In this document: piece by piece, positions 54,855 to 64,000 of the stretch
Layout: every line of letters begins with the position of its first letter
How positions within the stretch are numbered: the stretch's first letter is position 1
Assembly: GCA_016584305.1 (NCBI GenBank)
Contig: JACEEZ010011927.1
Span: forward strand, 352,501-416,500
Origin: Chionoecetes opilio
Taxonomy: Eukaryota; Arthropoda; Malacostraca; Decapoda; Majidae
Length of the DNA: 64,000 nucleotides
Direction of reading: 5' to 3'
Notes under the pieces: model-generated
What the model saw: the letters and a program-made list of their open reading frames with translations, nothing else
What the model was told of the DNA's origin: nothing
The model's database searches: none
Made by a program: the position numbers and the translations under genes

Positions 54855-55100
54855 CACGGCGGAGGGAGCATACGCTATGCTGGGCGTGGCATTCGGTGCT
54901 CATCTCCTTGGCATTAGCCTTTAGAGCCTGTAGTGAGTGAAGACCCGTTACCCCGGTACACAGGTCTAGTGTGACACCCGGGATACCACAGTTACCTTCC
55001 CCAGGTTACCCCAGGTACCCATTTATCAACCACGAAAGGAAGGAAGAACAGCTTTTGTGGCTGGTCGCCGACTTGCCCTGAGGGATTCGATTTATTAGGG
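54855..55100 (-). repeat. tRNA-derived SINE, family D, copy 1 (head decayed)
   Basis: Matches 58,345-58,600 in order: GGGAGCATAC, GGTGCTCATCTCC, GGCATTAGCC, ACCCGTTACCCCGG, CTTCCCCAGGTTACCCCAGG, CCCATTTATCAACC and GAAAGGA. The tRNA head side is reduced to CCCTGAGGGATTCGAT near 55,077. Confidence 0.75.
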
Positions 55101-55170
55101 AAAAAAGTTATTGTGTCGGGAGCTTTCACCGACGTGAGTGATACCTGCCGGCTGCGCCCGCCTGTACCCG

Positions 55171-55178
<8 letters not shown>

Positions 55179-55257
<79 letters not shown>

Positions 55258-55260
55258 CGC

Positions 55261-55299
<39 letters not shown>
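55179..55299. repeat. (CT)n with (CTCG)n interruption
   Basis: CT repeat with five CTCG units at about 55,253-55,273. Confidence 0.95.
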
Positions 55300-55302
<3 letters not shown>

Positions 55303-55788
55303 ATGTGCTTGACTCATTTTTTGACTTAAATTGTCTTGACTTTATAAATTTCCAAGAAACTACTGCTATTTTAATTACTTCTACGTCAATTAATCAATTA
55401 ATTGAATCATTTAACTCAAACATGACGTGTTATGTCGTCCACCTAATTGATCTGTTTCCTCGTTAATCCCCTTCTCTCATGTCCACCTCTTTAAGTGCGA
55501 CCGTTTTTTCTGTTTCGTTTTTTCAATCCAGTCCGCTTCGTCTAAACACATTTTAGTTGTACAAATTTGTTGCTTGCGAATTATAAAGTCTAGAATGTAA
55601 TTGTACATGTGCTAGTGATTAATTTATTTGTCTTGAATAAAAGATTTTGGTCGAATAAGTCTTACGAGATGTTTTTTCTGTCTTCTTTTACGAGTATGTT
55701 TTGCAGGAAGTATTGTTTTCGAAACGTTTACGAGAGAAGTGGTTTGTACGAAAGAGGTGGTTGAGAGAGGATGTGATGAGAGAGACCG
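55300..55788. other. No gene recognised
   Basis: T-rich sequence; no motif, no repeat partner. Confidence 0.4.
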
Positions 55789-56320
<532 letters not shown>

Positions 56321-56324
56321 AAGA

Positions 56325-56500
56325 TAAGATACTTTGACCCTATCTAGACACTTTGCAAGTACCAACTACAAGGTTATTGACTATACACAGCGCCACCACA
56401 CCAGGACGAACTTGGTGGCCTCGAACTGCTGACCGAATGCAGGGACTCTGCACGCATAACAACAGCTCTACCAACCGCGCCACCCAGACGGGTACAAGGA
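56325..56500 (-). repeat. tRNA-derived SINE, family C, copy 2
   Basis: Minus strand. A-box TGGCGCGGTTGGTAGAGC (complement at 56,465-56,482) and B-box AGTTCGAGGCC (complement at 56,417-56,427), then a body ending TAGATAGGGTCAAAGTAT. About 36 bases separate the boxes, like a tRNA with a widened variable arm. The other copy is at 32,833-32,994. Confidence 0.8.
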
Positions 56501-56796
56501 GAAGTAGGTAGAGAATATCAAGGATGCTATCTTTTAATTTGGAAACCGAAAATTCCAAAGCTTGATCTCCAGTGTTATTTTCATAAAAATCGAGGATGTA
56601 ATAGCAAAGGGGTTTGGGAATGAAGTTAAATAGAAAAAAGAGGGCGTAAAGTGAAAAAATAAAGGAATTACAAATACTTTAGGGAATCTAAAGGAGTGGA
56701 ACATATATAAACGAAAAGCATGGGGTTAGGGAGGAGGAGAAGAGGAAGAATATTGACCCTGAGGGGAATGAGAGCGATAGAGAGTGGGGAAAAGAG

Positions 56797-56830
<34 letters not shown>

Positions 56831-57150
56831 GGGAGGAGAGAGAGAGGAGCGAGAGAGAGAGAGCGGAAAAAAAAAAAAAAAAGAGCGAAGAGAAAAAAAA
56901 AATTTGCGTTTAATTTTTCCCGCCTATTTCATTCCGTCACACACTCGTTGAACTTTACTCCTTCCCCTACTCCTTTACTCCCACATCCGATTCCCACATC
57001 ACTATTTATAGCCTTTCCTGTGTCCTGGGTCACCCTGGTGACCTCTGAAGAAACAAAGGTCGAGTGAGGTCAAAACCCCTAAAAAGGTACATAATTTTTA
57101 AGACTCCAAACCTCTATCCCTCCTCCGCCTTCCCACACATTCCCCCAAAC
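56501..57150. other. No gene recognised; short GA and A tracts
   Basis: Contains GA-rich 56,800-56,866 and an A-run at 56,867-56,882. No domain. Confidence 0.4.
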
Positions 57151-57564
57151 ATGCAGCAAAAAAAAAATAAGAAAAAAAAAAATAAAAAACCAAAAGAAAC
57201 CAAAAAAAAAATAAGAAAAAAAAAAAAAAAAAAAGATAAAAAAAAAAACATTATAAAGTAAGAAAAAAAAAAAAAAGAAAAAAAGAATAAGAAAAATATA
57301 AAAAAAATAAATAAAATAAAAAAAAAAAGATAAACAAAAAATAAAAAAAGAAAAAAAAAAATATAAAAATATAATAAAAAAACCAATAAAATACCAATAT
57401 AAACCTAGATAATAATACCAATAAAAACCAAAAATATAAAAAAAAGAGAATAAATATATATAGATAAAAAACCCAAAATATATATATATAATAAACCATA
57501 TAATATATATAATAATAATATATATAAATAATAAAAATATAATAATATAATTATATAGATATAT

Positions 57565-57601
<37 letters not shown>

Positions 57602-57642
57602 TTATATATATAATTTATAATTTTAAATTATATATTATATAT

Positions 57643-57682
<40 letters not shown>

Positions 57683-57685
57683 ATA
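57151..57685. repeat. A-rich then TA-rich low-complexity tract
   Basis: A-rich with scattered T/G/C to about 57,450, then TA microsatellite up to the TTAGGGG terminus at 57,688. Confidence 0.9.
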
Positions 57686-57687
57686 TA

Positions 57688-58330
57688 TTAGGGGTCCCAG
57701 GCTTGTTTTTAGTAGAAAATCAAATAATGATATCAAGTCCAGCACATGCTGCTTGGTCTTGTCAAATGAAAGTGATTTCCCTCCCAAAATTTTTGTGAAA
57801 ATTGGGCAATATTTAATGGTCGTGGAAAAAGAACGTTTTGACAGCTCCTTTAAGATTCGACCCCTTTTCTGCATTCTGATCACTCATCGTGTTCAGAAGA
57901 GCCTAGGTACAGGGAAACGAATGTGAAATATCTGTTAGTTTATTTAGTATTTATTCCTACTCCAACACCTTCTTGACTTCCGCCTTTGTTTTCTTAGAGA
58001 CAGCTTTCGTGTGGAGGCGGGCAAGCTTTAAGACGAACTGGGGTTTGGGCCCTTCGTCTTTCGTCCGGTTGCCGAGGAAGCGTTGAAGGGGCTATTCACT
58101 CTTTTTGCGAGGTCGGCTGGACCCACAGGACACCAGCCCGCTTCTTCGCGCACTTTGAAACACAATCCGTGTTCATATTCAGGAAGCTCAAGGAAGGTCG
58201 TTGTGGCCTCTAGTAGACTTTCAAAACCTGCATCAACCGCACTGGCAGAAGGGGAAAGGCCTGTTGNTGTACGTTGGGACAATAAAACTACCAATTTTTG
58301 GCAGCTTAAAAATGTCAAACACTACCTTTA
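57688..58330 (-). mobile_element. Possible transposon relic with TTAGGGGTCCCAGG terminus
   Basis: Begins directly after a (TA)n run with TTAGGGGTCCCAGG, much as the complete transposon at 59,101 begins TTAGGGTGGTTC after (TA)n. The minus strand encodes a decayed protein end: DAGFESLLEATTTFLELPEYEHGLCFKVREEAGW (58,225-58,120), then after a frame change FVLKLARLHTKAVSKKTKAEVKKVLE and a stop near 57,957, followed by an AATAAA-type signal. The other terminus is not found; a SINE abuts at 58,345. Identity uncertain. Confidence 0.35.
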
Positions 58331-58344
58331 TTAAAAAAAGGTAA

Positions 58345-58640
58345 AGATGGGAGCATACACTAAGCTGCGCGTGGCATGCGGTGCTCATCTCCGTGGCATT
58401 AGCCCTTAGAGCCTGTGGTGGGTGAGGACCCGTTACCCCGGGACACAGGGCTAGTGTGACTCCCGGGTTACCACAGTTACCTTCCCCAGGTAACCCCAGG
58501 TACCCATTTATCAACCCCGAAAGGAGGGAAGAACAGCTGGGTAGGCTGGTCACCGATTTGCACCTGGCCCGGGATCGAACCAGGGCCCGCAGATATTCGT
58601 ACTATGGCAACGCTTAGCCAAACTGCACCACGGAGGCGAC
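58345..58640 (-). repeat. tRNA-derived SINE, family D, copy 2 (full head)
   Basis: Minus strand. A-box TGGTGCAGTTTGGCTAAGCG (complement at 58,611-58,630) and B-box GGTTCGATCCC (complement at 58,571-58,581), followed by a ~220-bp body shared with 54,855-55,100. A typical pol III internal promoter. Confidence 0.85.
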
Positions 58641-58904
58641 ATTTTATTGCGTTACCCAATTTTATACTATGAAAACTATTGACCCTAGACCAAAATGATA
58701 TGAATACTTTTTTTAGCTCAACGAGATCTACCCTAAGCATCTATCCGTTTCTTTTTGTAACTATTATATCAGATATTTATATTTATAACTGTTTTATATA
58801 TTATTATGCGCATACTACTTATGCTATCATAGTAATAGTACTTATTGATGCACAATATCATTATCTATCCATGACACTGTAATACCTGGAATCGATGGAT
58901 ATTA
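58641..58904. other. No gene recognised
   Basis: AT-rich, no motif. Confidence 0.4.
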
Positions 58905-58955
58905 TATAGTATATGTATATATATATGATATATGTATTGTATATACATATAGATT

Positions 58956-59022
<67 letters not shown>

Positions 59023-59032
59023 ATATATATAT

Positions 59033-59100
<68 letters not shown>
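58905..59100. repeat. (TA)n microsatellite
   Basis: Nearly pure TA; the target into which the transposon at 59,101 was inserted. Confidence 0.95.
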
Positions 59101-59101
<1 letters not shown>

Positions 59102-62036
59102 TAGGGTGGTTCACTTTTATAGAGTAAGAAATTCAAAGTGAACTATTCGTTTTTGCACTCGTAAATTATTGTGAGGGTTCTTGAGAAACTCCCAAATCCA
59201 GAGTCTCGTCCAAATAAAAGCATGTTGAGGGGTCGCACCGAGTGATCGAAAGTTTGCTCTGCTTCCCCTTAGCATAGTGTACCTACCATACACAGTGTTG
59301 TGGGCTCCATGCCTTTAGATATACTTCTTGGCGATGGCAACTCGTTTGGTGCATACCCCGACGTAGTTTTTGCTGTTATATAGCTCTGTATTTATAATGT
59401 CAAACCCAGAAGTAAGCTAAAAACATCATCTTTTTGTCCTCAGGTCAAAATGCGCGTTCAACTCGGAAACAGACTGAGCTGTTTTTGTTGGCACAGCCCC
59501 TTGAAGCCCTCAGCCAGATTGTCCTTCCAACAGGGGAAGATGTTCTGCGGTGACTCTTCTGTCATGGATCGAATAGCAAGGACAATCGAAAAGCTGTCAT
59601 CGACGAAGTCGTCAGAGTTTGGGAACGGGCCCATATTCCTGTTGTCTCGCTGCGATCAATCATGAAAAAACTGGAAACCCTCGTCGGGAAGTACGAAGTT
59701 CGTAAGAAGGCGAAAAAACGTCAATCCGAGGGGGACAAGGTCTCCGACGCCCTCCTCCAGGGACACTTGGCGTCACTGTTCGAAATCGCAGCCCCTGCCA
59801 CTTCTTCCTCCATGATCCACCTCAAACAGAAGGACAAGGACTTCCTCGACGACCAAAGGGGCCAGAGGAAAATGGTAATAAGTACTGTTGACAAGGAGAG
59901 CATGGCAAAAGAGTCCAGGAAACATGAGAGGTTGGCTGCTGAGAGAAGGAGGAAGGAGAAGGAGTTAGCAGAGACTTTGGAGAGGGGAGAGATGATTGAG
60001 TTGGTGACCGGGAGTTCCGCCACTGCTGAATGTGCTGATTCATCAACTTCTTCGTCCGACACCAACTCTTCTGCTCGGGGAAGCACCGCTGCCTGTGCTT
60101 CTCGTCCGAAAAGGCTGAAGATCACGAAGGAGGTGGCAGCAGCAGCTGACAGGGTCAAGTTGACCTCTCGCGGAGCCCACCACGTCTTCTCTGCCATCGC
60201 TGCAGACCAGGGAGTGCTGAGTCCGTCCACCTCGTCCATTCGCCGACATCGGAAAGTGTTGCGGAAGGAGACAGCCGTCAAGGATTATCGAAACCAAGTA
60301 CAGGAGCACGACGCGGTTCTCATCCTTCATTGGGACGGGAAACTCTTGCCCGGATCAGAAAGTCAAGGTCATGTCGATCGCTTGGCCATCGTTGTCACCA
60401 GTCCGTCCCTTGAAGGAGAGAAGCTCCTGGCTATCCCTGCCTTGCCATCCGGCACCGGAGAAGCAATGGCCAGCAAAGTCGAGGAGACCATCAGACACTG
60501 GAAGTTCGAAGACAGAGTTGGAGGTCTCTGCTTCGACACCACCGCTTCAAACACGGGCGTCCATGCTGGCTGTTGCACACTCCTCGAACAGAAGTTAGGT
60601 CGTCCGTTGTTGAACTTGGCGTGCCGCCACCACGTTATGGAGCTCATCCTGGCCTCAGCCTTCAAGGCCACCTTCGGCGACGCTACGTCCGGCCCAGACG
60701 TTCAACTATTCAAACGGTTCCAAAAGAAGTGGCCCATTCTCATAAAAGCCAATGCTACGATCATCAACGACCCACGATTGGCTGACCATGACGAATGGAA
60801 GAGGACGACCCTTGAGGCTCTTGCCAAGGCGGCCGCAACGACAAGAGACGCTTATAAAGAGTTAGCGGAACTAACCGCAAAGGCCATTAAGGGGGAGGTT
60901 CCCACCACCTTCCGCAAACCAGGAGCTCACCACTACGCGAGATGGATGGCGAAGGCGATCTACACGCTCAAGATGACGATGTTCAAGAACGAGTTCGAAC
61001 TCACGCCGAGGGAACTGCGTAGCCTCCAGGAGATGAGTGTGTTCATCATCCTAATCTACGCCCGTGCCTGGTTCGAGGCTCCCTTGGCCGTAGACGCTCC
61101 TTTCAACGATCTCACTCTCTTCCATGATCTCCACAAGTACAGAGACCTCAACTCAAAGATCTCGGAGGCCACGGTGAAGACCTTCAAGCGGCACTTTTGG
61201 TACTTGGGAACGGACCTTGTTGGCCTTGCCTTGTTCAGCGACAAAGTCACGATCGAGGAGAAGACCAAGATGGTGGAGAAGCTGGCCATTGACAAGGACC
61301 TCGACAAGAAGCGATGGACGACAGCACCCCAAGATCCTTCTTCGGTCACTTTGAGTGACCTTGTCACCAAGGAGTCACTTTTCTCCTTCACGGAACTGAA
61401 GTTGGATGCCTCGTTTCTTCCCAATCTCCTGTGCTCAGCTGGAAGGAAAACGAGGCGTACAACCAGGGCAAGGAGACCGTCCAACATCTGGCAGTGACCA
61501 ATGATCCTGCGGAACGGGCGATCAAACTTATCACTGATTATTCCCAGATCCTCACCAAGGACGAGAGCGATCGACAAGCTCTCCTGCAAGCTGTCGAGCG
61601 CCACCGACGGCTGAACCTGAACCCTAACTAATCTTACAGAAGAATATACAAATCGTTTCAATCGTTATTTCAGTCATTTGAAGTTTTAGTTTTAAGAGAG
61701 TCCAGGAAATGTGCCATTCCTATCACTGTTCCTTGTATAGTATCAAAGTAATATTCATCCTTGTATACACTGCTGTATCGTGAAATGTTCCTAGAATAGT
61801 TAGTTACCTCACTTCCGAGCAAATAGTTTCGTTTCTGTGGCATTTATAGTTGATGTGAATAAATAAACTTGAGAAATGAATATTTGTATTGTCTCGAAAA
61901 AACAACTACCCTGTGCGACCCCTAAATCTTAAAAGATTCACATGAAACTTTTTGTGCTTTTGTTTCTTGCCATTCCTCACAATAATTCATGGGTGCCGTA
62001 AGAGATTTCAAACTTTCATGTTTTGAACCACCCTAA
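59101..62036 (+). mobile_element. Complete DNA transposon with an unplaced transposase family
   Basis: 2,936 bp. Termini are perfect 13-bp inverted repeats TTAGGGTGGTTCA / TGAACCACCCTAA. Two further inner inverted blocks occur at similar depths: AATTATTGTGAGG (59,164-59,176; complement 61,975-61,987) and AGGGGTCGCAC (59,228-59,238; complement 61,913-61,923). It lies in TA repeats on both sides, so the target duplication (TA or a longer TA-containing word) cannot be read. It encodes one large transposase-like protein. Confidence 0.85.
59443..61631 (+). pseudogene. Transposase, RNase H-like fold, unnamed family
   Basis: A 611-codon frame runs from ATG 59,662 to 61,497. The same frame stays readable upstream to a splice-acceptor-like TTTTTGTCCTCAG ending at 59,443 (QNARSTRKQTELFLLAQ...), broken only by a TGA at 59,551, so the true start is probably further 5' or in another exon. 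A +2/-1 frameshift near 61,430 separates the last part (LSWKENEAYNQGKETVQHLAVTND..., to 61,631). Residues (from ATG 59,662): 75-115 charged coiled-coil-like, 120-145 Ser-rich, Asp 225 in ILHWDGKLL, Asp 292 in FDTTASNTG, Cys 321/His 324 in ACRHHVMEL. The Asp-Asp-CxxH series resembles hAT-type RNase H-fold transposases, but the termini do not. The last catalytic Glu is not located. Confidence 0.7.
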
Positions 62037-62055
62037 TATATATATATATATACGC

Positions 62056-62838
62056 ATCATATAGACTGGTTTATCAGTATATATGATATACTGTCATCTT
62101 CGTAAATGTTTGTTCTAAAATATTATCAAATAAAAATCAGTAAAACACGGTAAAGAAATGCCATTACGAGACTGAAAAAATATGCATGAACTTAATATTA
62201 AATTAATCATGAAATTAATATTCATTTCAACTCTTCGTCATTTAAAATTTTGCGAGTCGACTTTTATCATGAAGGGTATCAATAGAAGAGCAATTTTATT
62301 AGCTTTCCATTGCTATATTTCGTTATCTGATAAATTAATTAGAACCATGCATAAATTAGCGTTAAATAAATAAATAAAATCATCAATCGGGTAATTTTCC
62401 CGATTGATGAGGTTATTTATTTAGTTAACGCTAATTTATACATGGTGCTAATTCATTTATCAGAAACGAAAATATATAAGTAAATAAATAACATCATCAA
62501 TCGGGAAAATTACCCGATTGATTATATAATTATTTTATTTATTTATTTAACGTTGATTTATGCATGGTTCTAATTAATTTATCAGATAACGAAATATAGT
62601 AATGGAAAGCTAATATAATTGCGCTTCTATTGATGATACCCTTCATGATAAAAGTTGACTCGCAAAGTTTTAAATGGCGAAGAGTTGAAGTGAATATCAA
62701 GTTCATTTATATTTCTTCAAAGTGTCGTAATGGCATTTCTTTAGCGTGTTTTACTGTTTTTTATTTGATAATATTATAGTACAAACATTTACGAAGATTA
62801 CAGTATATCATATATACTGATAAACCAGTCTATATGAT
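62056..62838. mobile_element. Giant foldback palindrome, ~783 bp
   Basis: The whole stretch reads nearly the same on both strands: it starts ATCATATAGACTGG and ends with the exact complement, with arms of about 390 bp that keep CGTAAATGTTTGT, GAAATGCCATTACGA, TTATCATGAAGGGTATC and ATGCATAAAT. The centre holds two nested copies of a hairpin CATCAATCGGG / CCCGATTGATG (62,381-62,409 and 62,496-62,522). No coding capacity. It starts 20 bases after the end of the DNA transposon. Confidence 0.9.
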
Positions 62839-64000
62839 AGTCCATAGACCAATATATCTCTTTGTCGGGCGCCCCGCAGGCCCTATGCAGCCCCGCAATT
62901 CAAAACTTGTCGCTGTGTGCAGTCCATGTATACAGTGTTCTATGATCTAATCTTATCTTTCATCCGTCTAACCATATGTTATGTCTTGATGGAGGGGGAG
63001 TTTCTGTAGGAATCGTATTCCACTTTGAAAAATGTACATTTCTTTTCGCAATGTTACGCATTTGGGGCAATTTTCTGGGCGTTTTCCTGTTAACTCGGGC
63101 ACTTTAGTCTCCCGGCAAACCGTTTTATATCAGACTGATCTATAATGCTACCTATCTTAGCGTCATCAAAGCAACATGCTGATGTTCACTGCTAAGCCCA
63201 CTACATAGGCGTGTATGTACACAACAATAATAAGTCCTGTAGTCCACGTTTTCTTAATCTGATTATTCGGTCGGCCCGTATATACTCGCGGTGGATTTAA
63301 CCTGTTTTCATTATTTTTACATCTTTTCTTTCTCCCTTCACTTGTTTTTTTTATTTAGTATACATTCTGCGTCTTCGACATAATGATGTGAATATAAGCT
63401 CACACGCGTTATATACCTAGAGAGAGAGTCCCCGCATCCCGCTGTATTTGATGAGTGACGCCCGCGCCTCGCGCGCGACCATCTGGCTATCAAAACCTAT
63501 TCCTAACTAGTTTTTCCGACACCACCAATTTTGATATTGGAAATAAAAACTAAGTGACACCATCGTCTTTCCTGAGAAAATTCCTGCCTCATATTAGCCA
63601 TAAATCTGCAACATATATCATTATTATACGAAAAATGACGGCTAAATAAAGTACGCAATAAACATTTGTTCTTTCAACTCCTTAGTGGTCCCAGCTATTT
63701 ATCCTTGTACTTATTAATATTAAACCACGGTTGCTGAATCTACACACTTGCTGATTATGTGGTCTAGGATACTTGCCGATGTGACACTATCTAAGCAGTG
63801 GTTCTACCTGGTTTACTGTACACCAGGGGTACGAAACCTTACACCTTGGCTACGAGGACATGCTGACCAATAATGCACTGTCCATAATTTATAAGGAAGC
63901 TGGGAATAATATATTTATAATTATTTTTGTCTGTCAACAATAATTGTCTTAACCACCCTGGAGTCCAACGTTCATCATAAGTCAATACACGATATCTGTA
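62839..64000. other. No gene recognised
   Basis: Mixed-composition sequence with no domain, terminal repeat, tRNA or partner repeat seen in the window. Confidence 0.4.

Noticed and set aside
57114..57499. Phe/Leu-rich membrane protein on the minus strand
   Set aside because: Translation of an A-rich tract.
58267..58267. Ambiguous base as evidence of an assembly join
   Set aside because: A single n gives no evidence of a gap; sequence on both sides reads continuously.

Overview
The window looks like a transposon-packed intergenic region of an arthropod nuclear genome, most likely a crustacean (possibly a decapod). This rests on three things seen here: very long dinucleotide arrays ((GA/CT)n, (GT/CA)n and (TA)n), several tRNA-derived SINE families, and a mixture of arthropod-type LINE, BEL/Pao, Gypsy, hAT, Harbinger-like and piggyBac-like elements. 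I found no convincing host protein-coding gene, no rRNA gene and no functional tRNA gene. Almost every coding signal belongs to a mobile element, and most are broken by stops, frameshifts or later insertions. One base (58,267) is unresolved. Species and clade names are inference from recognised motifs; no database was searched.

Layout. 1-8.5 kb: a duplicated repeat module, large AT-rich/TA arrays and one minus-strand LINE reverse-transcriptase remnant. 8.5-10.1 kb: two SINE families and GT arrays. 10.7-12.2 kb: a decayed gene of an uncharacterised, widespread invertebrate family. 12.4-15.7 kb: a minus-strand Gypsy retroelement. 15.7-17.2 kb: a Harbinger-like non-autonomous element. 17.4-21.5 kb: LINE fragments in both orientations, one split by a piggyBac-like MITE at a TTAA site. 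21.5-30.0 kb: a near-complete BEL/Pao retrotransposon with two ~787-bp LTRs and a perfect 5-bp target duplication; its leader carries an extra SGNH-hydrolase-like reading frame and its RT is split by a foldback MITE. 30-31.3 kb: LINE and RTE pieces. 33.4-35.3 kb: a minus-strand LINE ORF1. 35.9-38.7 kb: a retroelement pol split in frame by a small hAT derivative. 39.4-46.8 kb: an RTE 3' end, an inverted pair of ~450-bp repeats, SINEs, a BEL pol fragment and a gag-only retroelement. 46.9-54.2 kb: a full-length two-ORF LINE (48,037-53,426) inserted with a 10-bp target duplication into an older minus-strand LINE. 54.8-59.1 kb: SINEs and simple repeats. 59.1-62.0 kb: a DNA transposon complete to both inverted termini, with a ~610-residue transposase of a family I cannot name. 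62.06-62.84 kb: a giant foldback palindrome. 62.8-64.0 kb: nothing recognised.

The genes do not form a cellular pathway. The coherent units are the retrotransposons (gag/protease/RT/RNase H/integrase, or ORF1/ORF2) and the DNA transposons. Nesting gives a relative chronology: older LINEs, Gypsy and retroelement pol first; then the BEL element and the two-ORF LINE; then MITEs and the hAT derivative inside them. The two most interesting items are the SGNH-like reading frame in the BEL leader and the complete inverted-repeat transposon at 59.1-62.0 kb.
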